Positions 34,561 to 41,144 are shown, counted from the stretch's first letter. The stretch is DNA of 47,986 nucleotides from Geobacter sp. (GCA_025360785.1 JANYBN010000114.1:1-47986); one strand, 5' to 3'. Made by a program: numbers and translations. The notes: a model not told the origin generated them from the sequence alone.

Positions 34561-34956
34561 ATGTCGAATCTGCCGATTACCATCATGCATGAGCTGGCTC
34601 ACTATATGGCAGCACTGCTGCTGGGTGGTAAACCGATCGGATTCACGCTGTGGCCAAAGCGGGAAAACGGCACGTGGCGACTGGGAAGTGTGACGGCAAA
34701 AGTCACAATCTTATCGGCAGCGCCGACTGCACTTGCTCCGCTTTTATGGCTGTTGGTTGCCGGGGTGCTTATGGCCGGGCGCGCCGGGTTGGCTGGAGAA
34801 TCGCTGTCAATGCTCTGCGGCATCTACGTTGCCGCATATATGTGTGCAGCAGCGAGCATACCGTCGTGGCAGGACCTTAAAGTAGCAATTACGCACCCGT
34901 TAAGCCTTATCCTGTGGGGCGCAATTCTGGTTGCAGCAGATTTTGTTATAGGATGA
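34561..34956 (+). CDS. small membrane protein with HELAH motif, M50-peptidase-like
   Basis: 131 residues from the ATG given. MHELAHYMAALLLGGKPIG at residues 9-27 holds an HExxH zinc motif inside a hydrophobic helix, as in site-2 (M50) intramembrane proteases. Two or three more helices follow (APTALAPLLWLLVAGVLMAG, PLSLILWGAILVAADFVIG). The usual second M50 motif (NxxPxxPLDGG) is not seen, so activity is uncertain. The frame is open upstream to a stop at 34420 and encodes a hydrophobic LAPLALIGFIH stretch; a strong GGAGG near 34453 sits before ATT or other rare starts, so the true protein may be about 30 residues longer. It stands alone on the plus strand. Confidence 0.6.
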   Translation: MSNLPITIMHELAHYMAALLLGGKPIGFTLWPKRENGTWRLGSVTAKVTILSAAPTALAPLLWLLVAGVLMAGRAGLAGESLSMLCGIYVAAYMCAAASIPSWQDLKVAITHPLSLILWGAILVAADFVIG

Positions 34957-35024
34957 CGACCCGCCTTGAAGAAATTCGACGATCCCCTTTTGATGAAATA
35001 AAAGTTTCAAGATCACGCTGCTAA
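34953..35024 (+). pseudogene. vestige resembling part of yoeB
   Basis: A 23-codon frame whose ATG overlaps the stop of the peptidase-like gene (ATGA). It encodes RLEEIRRSPFDEIK, close to LFEEIRRTPFEG in the YoeB toxin at 38117-38371. At the DNA level 34966-34993 matches 38208-38235 at 26 of 28 bases. Nothing else of YoeB is present and the frame ends after nine more codons. It overlaps the 3' end of the gene on the other strand. I read it as a relic or recombination scar. Confidence 0.45.
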
Positions 35025-35867
35025 TGCCAGTAGTTCGCTTGACAGAATAATCCGGTCATTTTCCAGCGTTACCGTATGGGCGCTGTGTTCGAGCAGCTCA
35101 AAGAGGTAGAGGTACTTGGCAACTTCCATCGGTTGGCAGGTTTTCCGGCCGTAGTATTTGCTTGATTGACCGAAGACGTCGGTCACGGCCCGGTCGTCAT
35201 AGATCGCAAAGTCAAAGGAGCTGTTGGTGTCCCTGCCGCTGATATCTACGGCCGTTGGGAGCTCGTCACGAAAGGCGAGCCGCATATCGATGTTGTCGCG
35301 GTACTGTGCCGCCAAGACTTTCTGGACTTCAGGGTCAGCCAGTTCTTCGCGGGTGGTCACGAAGATGCGTGTGATCCGGACGCCGCGATCTATGGCGCGG
35401 ACGTTGGCCTGATAGAAATTTAACAGCGCCCCCCGGCTCAGCCAGCCGCTGGTTAACGGGTCTACTGCCTTGATACCGTGCGTTGCCTGATCGGAAAGCC
35501 TGGCGCCTTCCAGATAAAACTCCAGATCTTCCAGGGTGATATACCCCTGCTGCAGTGTGGCGAGGCTCTTCATGGTGGCCGCGATTAGTTCGTGAGCCTT
35601 GGATTTGCATTCCTCATCATGGATTTGTGCCAGGGCAAAAGGGATTTCGTGAACCTGTTGGTACTGGGCGAGAAGCTCGTTCCTGGATTTTTCGACATCC
35701 TCCCGCACCAGGTACGTGACCAGTGACAGCAGTATTCCCATGCCGAAAATCATATAGCCCGCCTGCTCGTTGTGCAGCACCACATGAAAAAAGATTGCCA
35801 GTCCGGATCCAACTATGAATTCGATGAACACCGCCAGTTCATGTATTTTGTTACTCAGGTTGTTCAT
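35013..35867 (-). CDS. membrane-anchored protein of unknown function, riboswitch-controlled
   Basis: 284 residues. Two N-terminal membrane helices (about 11-31, ELAVFIEFIVGSGLAIFFHVV, and 36-55, GYMIFGMGILLSLVTYLV) are followed by a soluble, probably cytoplasmic alpha/beta domain with LLNFYQANVRAIDRGVRITRIFV and FDFAIYDDRAVTDVFGQS. The latter pattern recalls the regulatory domains seen beside signalling proteins and some phospholipase D-like folds, but no HKD motif or GGDEF/EAL is present, and I do not recognise the family. The ATG at 35867 has GGAGG just upstream; the alternative at 35891 lacks one. Its leader carries a GEMM riboswitch and terminator, so expression follows a cyclic dinucleotide. 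Confidence 0.75.
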   Translation of the reverse strand: MNNLSNKIHELAVFIEFIVGSGLAIFFHVVLHNEQAGYMIFGMGILLSLVTYLVREDVEKSRNELLAQYQQVHEIPFALAQIHDEECKSKAHELIAATMKSLATLQQGYITLEDLEFYLEGARLSDQATHGIKAVDPLTSGWLSRGALLNFYQANVRAIDRGVRITRIFVTTREELADPEVQKVLAAQYRDNIDMRLAFRDELPTAVDISGRDTNSSFDFAIYDDRAVTDVFGQSSKYYGRKTCQPMEVAKYLYLFELLEHSAHTVTLENDRIILSSELLALAA

Positions 35868-35935
35868 ACATCCTCCGTTGATTTGCGACATGTACGCATG
35901 TTGCCTTTGCGTCCAGTCATGGTTGAAGCGTCGGC

Positions 35936-35986
35936 AAAAAAAAGCCGGGTCGCCATAATATCTGTAGATATTTCGGCGACCCGGCT
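35936..35986 (-). terminator. intrinsic terminator of the riboswitch expression platform
   Basis: On the minus strand AGCCGGGTCGCC (35975-35986) pairs perfectly with GGCGACCCGGCT (35943-35954). The loop contains a further small hairpin (AATATC/GATATT). Eight U residues follow directly (35936-35943). The 5' arm overlaps the 3' end of the GEMM aptamer, so the two structures should exclude each other. Confidence 0.85.
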
Positions 35987-36045
35987 ATCTCGTGAGACCC
36001 ATAGGTTTTCCGTCCCACCCTCGCGGATGGTTTAGTATTATCGTC
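35979..36045 (-). promoter_or_regulatory. GEMM cyclic-dinucleotide riboswitch aptamer
   Basis: Read on the minus strand, the segment contains AAACCATCC-GCGA-GGGTGGGACGG, the first GEMM helix capped by a GNRA tetraloop, followed by AAAACCTATGGG and GATAGCCGGGT, which supply the tetraloop receptor and the second helix. GEMM-I RNAs bind cyclic di-GMP; a Geobacter-enriched subclass binds 3',3'-cGAMP. I cannot fix ligand selectivity by eye, though the base at the position that pairs with the second ligand base does not look like the G typical of c-di-GMP sensors. As the terminator 5' arm uses aptamer bases, ligand binding should favour read-through, an ON switch. Confidence 0.8.
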
Positions 36046-36077
36046 TATCTTCAAGCGTATGTGCTTAAGGAGATGCT

Positions 36078-36106
36078 TTGATAGCTCAGCGAGAGGTAAA
36101 AGTCAA
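36078..36106 (-). promoter_or_regulatory. promoter of the riboswitch-controlled gene
   Basis: Minus strand TTGACT (36101-36106), 17 bases, TATCAA (36078-36083). Five of six and four of six consensus matches. The predicted start near 36071 is about 25 bases before the aptamer. The whole gene-less stretch 35868-36189 is accounted for by this promoter, the aptamer, the terminator and a short leader. Confidence 0.5.
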
Positions 36107-36189
36107 GGCAAAACGTCTGTGGTTTGGAGTAAAAGTCAATAAAAACATATAGTTGAGTGTCGGGTGTGGCCCGTTCCAAGGCCGCCCTG

Positions 36190-36708
36190 TTACCTGGGCT
36201 TTCGAGGCCCTGGCGCAAAATAACGCCCCAGTTTTGCATCCAATTCGTCGATCCAGCCGGCTTTGGAGTCCGGAAAGGCATCCGCGTAGGGCACGTAGGG
36301 TTTGATATCCAGAACAGGTGTGCCATCCAGAAGGTCAACACCTCGAAGGTGCAGCGTCCTGCCTTCAATCTTTACTAATTCTACAGCCGACAGGCCAATA
36401 GAATTGGGACGATGAGGGGATCGTGTGGCCAAAACTCCCCGCTTTGGTCCACCCCGTGGCGGCTTGACACAGCTTTTCCAGCCTTCACTCAGATGAAAGG
36501 CGAAGATTAGCCAAAGCCTGTCGAAGCCGCTCAGGTCTTGAATGACTTTCTCGTCCAGCCAGTCAGCGAGTTCCAAAGTGGCTATCGCGAAATCTCCGGT
36601 TTCCGTACCTTCCACCACCGTGCTTTGATGGGGTGCATCAATGCGGCGGGAATAGGGGGAACGCAGGATGCCAATGGGGCGATAGATGAATTGGGAGTCC
36701 TGGGTCAT
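36190..36708 (-). CDS. trmO: tRNA (N6-threonylcarbamoyladenosine(37)-N6)-methyltransferase TrmO
   Basis: 172 residues of the TrmO/TsaA (UPF0066) family, SAM-dependent enzymes that N6-methylate t6A37 in tRNA for ACY codons. Signature stretches are YRPIGILRSPYS at the N-terminus, DRLWLIFAFHLSEGW, the motif RGVLATRSPHRPNSIGLSAVEL and GTPVLDIKPYVPYADA. It lacks the C-terminal lobe found in the E. coli protein, as do many short family members. I place the start at 36708, where homology to the family begins; ATGs at 36756 and 36792 are in frame, and none has a strong ribosome site. It is read in the same direction as the RodZ-like gene 105 bases upstream. Confidence 0.9.
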   Translation of the reverse strand: MTQDSQFIYRPIGILRSPYSRRIDAPHQSTVVEGTETGDFAIATLELADWLDEKVIQDLSGFDRLWLIFAFHLSEGWKSCVKPPRGGPKRGVLATRSPHRPNSIGLSAVELVKIEGRTLHLRGVDLLDGTPVLDIKPYVPYADAFPDSKAGWIDELDAKLGRYFAPGPRKPR

Positions 36709-36813
36709 GTCAGGTGGTTTTTGTTTCGACAAGCATTGGTTGGTGAAACACGCCATAAAGCGCTGAACGTTTTGGAGGCACGCCTCCCGCATGAGTTCGC
36801 AAAGCCTCGTACA

Positions 36814-37647
36814 TTACTGCAGCGGCAGGCGAAGATGCACGACCTGCCCCTTTCGGCCCAGATTTCCCAATGACTTGCCAAGAAAGGTGACGTTGATACC
36901 GGCGGCATTCCCCACATCGATGACAAAAAACTCCCGGGCATTGCGGGTCAATTTATCCCCCTTCTTCAAAGTGATCTGGTCGGGCGGATTGCGGTCTTCG
37001 GTTATACTAAGCCAGGTGTCTTCCGTTGCTTCAATAAGCAGATTAAGGTGGGTATTGTTTGGAGTTTGTGTTGTCTCATTTTGGACGACCATTGCTGGCG
37101 GCGCTACCTGGGGGACATTGGCCGCAACCTCAAGAGACGGCTCTTTCACGGCGGGGGCAGGCTTGGGAACGACCTTCTTCTGCTCGTCAACAGTCACGTT
37201 GTGCTGAAAGATTCCGAGGGTTTCTTTATCATGAAAGCAGGCAAGTATGATGGCAATAATCGCCACGGTAGGGACGGCGAACAATATATAACGTGGAACG
37301 GGTTTGCGGTCAAAAGCGATCTGCGCTTTGACGACATTGACTTCCTCCGGCACGACCTGCATTTCGTTCACATGGCGCTGATAATGGGCCAGGATGATTC
37401 CCGCATCAATACCAATAGCTTCTGCATAGATTTGGATGAATTTTTTTGTAAAAACAGGCGCCGGGAGGAGATGAAACTTGCCGTTCTCAATAGCATTCAG
37501 AATGGTGGCGCTGATCCTCGTCTTGAGGAAGATGTCCTCGGTCGTCACCCCATGTACTTCCCTGAGGGTTTTCAGATCAGGTAGCTTATTCAGATAGCCG
37601 GATTTCACCTCTTCTTCGGTGGTAAGGGTTTTATTCTCTTCACTCAT
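36814..37647 (-). CDS. RodZ-like helix-turn-helix membrane protein
   Basis: 277 residues. The N-terminal HTH_25 domain (about 20-95: LKTLREVHGVTTEDIFLKTRI, LPAPVFTKKFIQIYAEAIG) is followed by a basic linker, one membrane helix near 120-138 (YILFAVPTVAIIAIILACF), a Pro/Val-rich periplasmic spacer and a C-terminal RodZ-type beta domain (DUF4115: EDTWLSITEDRNPPDQITLKKGD, VGNAAGINVTFLGKSLG). RodZ links MreB filaments to the cell-wall machinery. The topology and domain order match the family well. The start has GGGGAC 8 bases before the ATG. The neighbouring genes give no operon clue to cell shape. Confidence 0.87.
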   Translation of the reverse strand: MSEENKTLTTEEEVKSGYLNKLPDLKTLREVHGVTTEDIFLKTRISATILNAIENGKFHLLPAPVFTKKFIQIYAEAIGIDAGIILAHYQRHVNEMQVVPEEVNVVKAQIAFDRKPVPRYILFAVPTVAIIAIILACFHDKETLGIFQHNVTVDEQKKVVPKPAPAVKEPSLEVAANVPQVAPPAMVVQNETTQTPNNTHLNLLIEATEDTWLSITEDRNPPDQITLKKGDKLTRNAREFFVIDVGNAAGINVTFLGKSLGNLGRKGQVVHLRLPLQ

Positions 37648-37807
37648 TTAATAAGTCCCCATATACGTACGATGATAGCCATCTTGCATTGTTGTACAGG
37701 TACGCAACCACAAAACTATTCTACTGTCCACAAATAATTCGGCTTTTCTTTTTTTGAGTTTTTGTTTTGTTGACTGAGAATGAGCCCTGCTGTACTCAGG
37801 CTTCTAC

Positions 37808-37840
37808 TTGCACGTTAAATGTTTGCATGTTATTGTACAA
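37808..37840 (+). promoter_or_regulatory. yefM-yoeB promoter with overlapping TGTACA operator
   Basis: TTGCAC (37808-37813), 17 bases, TATTGT (37831-37836). The palindrome TTGTACAA (37833-37840) covers the end of the -10 box. TGTACA is the core bound by YefM and YefM-YoeB in E. coli autorepression. A second TGTACA lies at 37693-37698, about 140 bases upstream. Confidence 0.6.
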
Positions 37841-37865
37841 CATCTTGTCATTTTGGAGGTCAACT

Positions 37866-38120
37866 ATGCAGGCCGTTTCATACAGCGAAGCACGACATGG
37901 TCTTAAGAATTTCATGGACGAAGCTTGTCGTAACCATGAACCGATCCTGATTACACGGCGTAAGAGCGAAAGCGTAGTTCTCTTAAGTCTTGAAGACTAT
38001 GAATCTCTCATGGAAAGTGAATATCTGCTTTCTAGCCCTGCTAATGCAGCACGGCTAATGCAATCTATCAAAGAAGCCCAGTCTGGTAAACGAACATCTT
38101 TGGATGCTCTTGGACTATGA
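37866..38120 (+). CDS. yefM: antitoxin YefM (Phd/YefM family)
   Basis: 84 residues. The N-terminal DNA-binding half has VSYSEARHGLKNFMDEA and EPILITRRKSESVVLLSLEDYESL, the hallmark of YefM. The C-terminal toxin-binding tail holds YLLSSPANAARLMQSIKEAQSGK, nearly matching the E. coli protein. It neutralises YoeB and represses the operon. The start at 37866 has GGAGG 6 bases upstream; the frame extends upstream to 37767 but that part has no family match and includes the promoter. It overlaps yoeB by four bases (ATGA), the usual order of antitoxin first. Confidence 0.95.
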   Translation: MQAVSYSEARHGLKNFMDEACRNHEPILITRRKSESVVLLSLEDYESLMESEYLLSSPANAARLMQSIKEAQSGKRTSLDALGL

Positions 38121-38371
38121 ATGTTACTCTCACTCCAACAGCCTTAGATGATCTGCGCTATTGGCTTAAGACGGACAAGCGCCAGTTCGAAAGGATTTTA
38201 GCGCTTTTTGAAGAAATTCGTCGAACCCCTTTTGAGGGGACAGGAAAGCCGGAACCTCTACGTTTTCAGCTTGCAGGTTACTGGTCCCGTAGGATCGACC
38301 GTGAACATCGTCTTGCCTACCAAGTGGAAGAAACAGAGATTGTAATTATCGCCTGTCGCTATCATTATTGA
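38117..38371 (+). CDS. yoeB: toxin YoeB (RelE superfamily mRNA interferase)
   Basis: 84 residues, full family length. YoeB cleaves mRNA at the ribosomal A site. The family core EEIRRTPFEGTGKPEPLRF and WSRRIDREHRLAYQV is present, with the catalytic set conserved: Glu in GKPEPL/EHRL, Arg in SRRI and the C-terminal CRYHY with its His-Tyr pair. So the toxin looks functional. A terminator follows 14 bases after the stop. Part of its coding sequence recurs as a relic at 34966-34993. Confidence 0.95.
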   Translation: MNVTLTPTALDDLRYWLKTDKRQFERILALFEEIRRTPFEGTGKPEPLRFQLAGYWSRRIDREHRLAYQVEETEIVIIACRYHY

Positions 38372-38384
38372 TATCTTATCCCAG

Positions 38385-38408
38385 AAAATTACCGGCTCCG
38401 GTATTTTT
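38385..38408 (+). terminator. intrinsic terminator after yefM-yoeB
   Basis: TACCGG (38390-38395) pairs with CCGGTA (38398-38403) across a two-base loop, and flanking A and T residues extend the stem. A run of five T residues follows (38404-38408). The mirrored A-run on the 5' side would let it work in both directions. Confidence 0.65.
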
Positions 38409-38464
38409 CTTCTCCCGTCCCGCCAATACCGCCGCAAACAGTAGCACCCTAATGTTAGATTTAA

Positions 38465-38742
38465 CCGATCAGGCGGCGGGTGCGAATGTGTCACTGGAAA
38501 CAGTGGTGGTTATGCCGCACCAAGATTCGAGAATTGCTCAAGCTTGGCACCAATATTCACACTGCCATCCGTGCGGGCCTTAGCAGAAGCGGCCCAAGGA
38601 ACAAGGGTTACTATCTGTCAAAGAACTGTGGGTGAAGATCCATTACCCGGCTACGGCCCGGTGATTCTATCGAACCGCCCGGTGCGGACCCGCATGCCGG
38701 GTGGTGTGGGGGCTGGGGGAGCCCCCCCCCCGGCTACCCGAT
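38465..38742 (+). mobile_element. 3' remnant of a group II intron (maturase C-terminus plus domains V-VI)
   Basis: Codons 38465-38635 encode PIRRRVRMCHWKQWW, then RTKIRELLKLGTN and IRAGLSRSGPRNKGYYLSKN, the C-terminal X-domain region of group II intron reverse transcriptase/maturases. The frame is closed upstream by TAA at 38462, so the RT domain is missing. Downstream, 38671-38706 (GAACCGCCCGGTGCGG...CCGCATGCCGGGTGGTG) folds as a domain V-like hairpin, and 38707-38740 forms a GC-rich domain VI-like stem ending CTACCCGAT, the usual 3' end. The 5' portion of the intron is gone, so it cannot splice. This accounts for most of the gene-less stretch 38372-38837. Confidence 0.75.
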
Positions 38743-38802
38743 TGGAACCTTGCTTCTCTCTTCTGGTTGATGAAGTGGAGTTGCCGCAACTTTTCATTTT
38801 CT

Positions 38803-38831
38803 TTGACATGATGTGTATTGGTGTGTATAAA
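38803..38831 (+). promoter_or_regulatory. strong hicAB promoter
   Basis: Perfect -35 TTGACA (38803-38808), 17-base spacer, near-perfect -10 TATAAA (38826-38831). Transcription would start within a base or two of the hicA ATG at 38838, leaving no leader. Confidence 0.7.
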
Positions 38832-38837
38832 TATCCT

Positions 38838-39026
38838 ATGACTAGTAAAGAAATCATCAAACGACTTGAAAACGAGGGGTGGTGTTGCGTCGGTGGTAAA
38901 GGCGACCACCAGAAGTACAAACACCCGTCGAAAGCTGGTCACGTAGTGGTGCCACATCCACGAAAAGACATGGCAACCGGAACCTTGCGGAACATTTACC
39001 GTCAAGCCGGTTGGGAATGGAGATAA
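38838..39026 (+). CDS. hicA: toxin HicA (mRNA interferase)
   Basis: 62 residues, typical of HicA: a dsRBD-like fold that cleaves mRNA independently of the ribosome. MTSKEIIKRLENEGWCCVGGKGDHQKYKHP contains the catalytic His in the G-D-H-x-K-Y motif; then HVVVPHPRKDMATGTLRNI and a final GW.W. All family landmarks are intact. No Shine-Dalgarno precedes the ATG, and the promoter -10 box ends six bases before it. A longer reading frame runs upstream to 38544, but that part belongs to the intron remnant. hicB follows after one base. Confidence 0.93.
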   Translation: MTSKEIIKRLENEGWCCVGGKGDHQKYKHPSKAGHVVVPHPRKDMATGTLRNIYRQAGWEWR

Positions 39027-39027
39027 A

Positions 39028-39429
39028 ATGTTATACCCCGCATATATTCACGTTGGAGACGATCAACACGCCCACGGCGTAACAATTCCCGATTTTCCCG
39101 GCTGTTTCTCGGCCGCCGACGAGTGGGAGGACTTGCCACGCATGATTCAAGAAGCCGCAGAAGTTTATTTTGAAGGCGAAGATATACCCGTACCGGCTCC
39201 AACATCATTAGAACAATTGGCTGCTAACCCTGAATATCAAGGAGGGGTATGGCTCTTGGTAGACATTGATCTTGCCAAGCTCAAAGTCAAAGCAAAGCGG
39301 GTTAATATCACCATGTCGGAAAATCTTCTGAATGAGATAGACCGTTACGCCGTGCAGTACCACATGACTCGTTCTGGTCTATTGGCCCAGGCCGCAGGAC
39401 AATATATTCACCGCAAACAAGCTGCATAA
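39028..39429 (+). CDS. hicB: antitoxin HicB
   Basis: 133 residues: an N-terminal partially degraded RNase H-like HicB fold (YPAYIHVGDD, HGVTIPDFPGCFSAADEWED) that blocks HicA, and a C-terminal ribbon-helix-helix DNA-binding domain (RVNITMSENLLNEIDRYAV, MTRSGLLAQAAGQYI). GGAG lies 5 bases before the ATG, inside the end of hicA, so the antitoxin should be translated much better than the toxin. The stop abuts the convergent lexA fragment: 39429 against 39430. Confidence 0.93.
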   Translation: MLYPAYIHVGDDQHAHGVTIPDFPGCFSAADEWEDLPRMIQEAAEVYFEGEDIPVPAPTSLEQLAANPEYQGGVWLLVDIDLAKLKVKAKRVNITMSENLLNEIDRYAVQYHMTRSGLLAQAAGQYIHRKQAA

Positions 39430-39744
39430 TCAACTAATCGTATTCTGGGCTATTTGTAAGTCCTCGACCGGCGGCTGCGGCAGACCGGCGCGCACAACCC
39501 CGACAATGGGGAGTGACGTTGCCTGTGACGTGGGCGGTGGGAGGACAATTCCGCGCGAACTCCCTTCCTGGCGGATAAGGAAGCCTTTTGTCTCCAGTGC
39601 CTTCAAGTGTTTCATGACGCCCATCGTGCCGTTAACCCCGAGATGTTCTGCAATTTCCCTGAGCGTTGGCGGGCAGCCGATCCGCTCGATGAAGTCGTTG
39701 ATTATGTCCAGTACCCGCTGTTGGCGGGCGGTAAGCTGTTGCAT
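39430..39744 (-). CDS. lexA: truncated LexA repressor (DNA-binding domain and cleavage site only)
   Basis: 104 residues, about half of normal LexA length. The winged-helix domain is complete (LTARQQRVLDIINDFIERIG, PPTLREIAEHLGV, MGVMKHLKALETKGFLIR). The linker and the Ala-Gly self-cleavage site follow (PIVGVVRAGLPQPPVED), but translation stops 12 residues later. The catalytic Ser-Lys domain, also the main dimer interface, is missing. The truncation point directly meets hicB, so insertion or deletion linked to that module probably removed the 3' half. GGAG lies 7 bases before the ATG. It might be a weak repressor that cannot be cleaved, or a pseudogene; a full-length LexA is probably elsewhere. 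Confidence 0.8.
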   Translation of the reverse strand: MQQLTARQQRVLDIINDFIERIGCPPTLREIAEHLGVNGTMGVMKHLKALETKGFLIRQEGSSRGIVLPPPTSQATSLPIVGVVRAGLPQPPVEDLQIAQNTIS

Positions 39745-39766
39745 TGCATAACTCCGGTAAACAATA

Positions 39767-39784
39767 GGTTGCTTAATGACGACC
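39767..39784 (-). promoter_or_regulatory. LexA box upstream of the lexA fragment
   Basis: GGTTGCTTAATGACGACC on the plus strand fits the published Geobacter sulfurreducens LexA motif GGTT-N2-C-N4-G-N3-ACC with one mismatch (T for C at position 7). It lies about 22 bases before the start codon. A TTGACA on the minus strand is close upstream, so the box could overlap the promoter and allow autoregulation. Confidence 0.55.
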
Positions 39785-39891
39785 TAGCAACGCTGATTGA
39801 TGATGTCAAGTTCACAAGCATTCGTTGTCCGCACTTCGGAAAGCTAGCAAGATACCTTTGCCCGCATCGTTCCGGTGTCTGTCTGGGAAGA

Positions 39892-41082
39892 TCACTTACT
39901 CTGTATTTCCTTCGGAAGGTTCCGGAAAAAGAGCCAGGTAAGCGGCGGGAGGATGAGCAGAAAGGCATATAGCAGATAATAAAAAGCCCGGCTTACTCCG
40001 TCCCGGTCAGCCAGCATCCCCACGAGCGGCCCGGTGCAGACGAACAGCAGCCGGAAGCAGAGCGACTGCAGCGAAAGTATGCCCGCACGGTTGGCTGACG
40101 GGCATTCCTTCTGGGTGAGATTGAGCATCATCGGCCCCCGTAACCCTCTCATGCTCGTCAGCAGGTAATAGAACAGGAATCCCCACATCCCGCCGATCAG
40201 TCCCAGCCCCGCATATCCCACCGCGATCAGGACCAGGAACAAGACCACCATGAACCGTTCACCCAGAAAACCGTTGGCACGATGGCTGGTCAGGGAGAAA
40301 AAGGCCACGGTCAGGTTTGCCCCGCTCCAGACCGGGCCAAACCAGGTCAGCGGCACCCCCGCATGCTGCATGTAAGGTTGGATCAGCCAGACCGGATAGA
40401 ACGAGGCGATACCCAGTGCCGAGTTGAGTAAAATGGTGTAGCGCAGAGCTTTGTTTTCTACAAAGGCATAGCGTGCCGTGCGCAGCGCCTCAACCAGATG
40501 GCCGGCGTGAGGTGCTATGTCCCTCGGCGGTTCGATCATGGAGCGGGTGATCAGGAACACCAGAAACCAGACGCCGATCTGCAGAAAAAAGGGGAGCAGC
40601 GGCGCATAGGCGTAGAGCACTCCGGCAAAAACCGCCCCCATAGCCTCGCCCGCCTGGGCATAACCGCTCATGCGCCCCTGATGGCGGGCATACTCCTTCT
40701 CCGAACCTTCCTGTTTGAGGGTCTCATAGAGCAGGGCGCTGTCCGAACCGCTGATGAAGGCGAGGGATATTCCGAGCAGGATCTCGGCGGCCATGACATG
40801 GGCAAAGGTGGCCGCCACCGTATAGATTCCCCAGCCGATCATGCCGAGCAGCGCCGCCAGGGTGAGGGAAACGCGGTAGCCGATCCGGTCGCTTATGTAG
40901 CCGCTGGGATACTCCATCACCACCATCACGATGGATAATATTCCCTGCAGCAGCAGGATCTGGGTCAGGGAGAGCCCGATGCGATCTTTCCAGAACAGCG
41001 TGATGATCGCCATCGGAAAGAGGGTCATCTGCAGAAAGGAAAAGGCGTACAGCCTGGTGATGTTGGAACGGGTATTATTCAT
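39892..41082 (-). CDS. MFS transporter
   Basis: 396 residues with 12 predicted helices. The major facilitator loop motif between helices 2 and 3 is EYPSGYISDRIGYR (G-x-x-x-D-R-x-G). Opening residues RLYAFSFLQMTLFPMAIITLFWKDRIGLSLTQILL and a central loop RSMIEPPRD are like those of uncharacterised Bcr/EmrD or YfmO-type drug or metabolite exporters. The substrate is unknown. The start has no clear ribosome site, so an alternative nearby start is possible. 147 bases separate it from lexA, and 62 from the upstream hybrid kinase. Confidence 0.87.
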   Translation of the reverse strand: MNNTRSNITRLYAFSFLQMTLFPMAIITLFWKDRIGLSLTQILLLQGILSIVMVVMEYPSGYISDRIGYRVSLTLAALLGMIGWGIYTVAATFAHVMAAEILLGISLAFISGSDSALLYETLKQEGSEKEYARHQGRMSGYAQAGEAMGAVFAGVLYAYAPLLPFFLQIGVWFLVFLITRSMIEPPRDIAPHAGHLVEALRTARYAFVENKALRYTILLNSALGIASFYPVWLIQPYMQHAGVPLTWFGPVWSGANLTVAFFSLTSHRANGFLGERFMVVLFLVLIAVGYAGLGLIGGMWGFLFYYLLTSMRGLRGPMMLNLTQKECPSANRAGILSLQSLCFRLLFVCTGPLVGMLADRDGVSRAFYYLLYAFLLILPPLTWLFFRNLPKEIQSK

Positions 41083-41144
41083 AAGGACAATTCGGGAGAG
41101 ATTTATTTATTGCTACGGATTTGCCTTATGCTGATGAACTAAAA

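Noticed and set aside
34359-34586. Minus-strand frame of 75 codons in the divergent intergenic region
   Set aside because: No ribosome site, no membrane or domain pattern, and it overlaps the peptidase-like gene on the other strand.
38544-38837. Long N-terminal extension of HicA
   Set aside because: The extension is translated intron remnant; HicA family homology begins exactly at the ATG at 38838, which also matches the promoter position.
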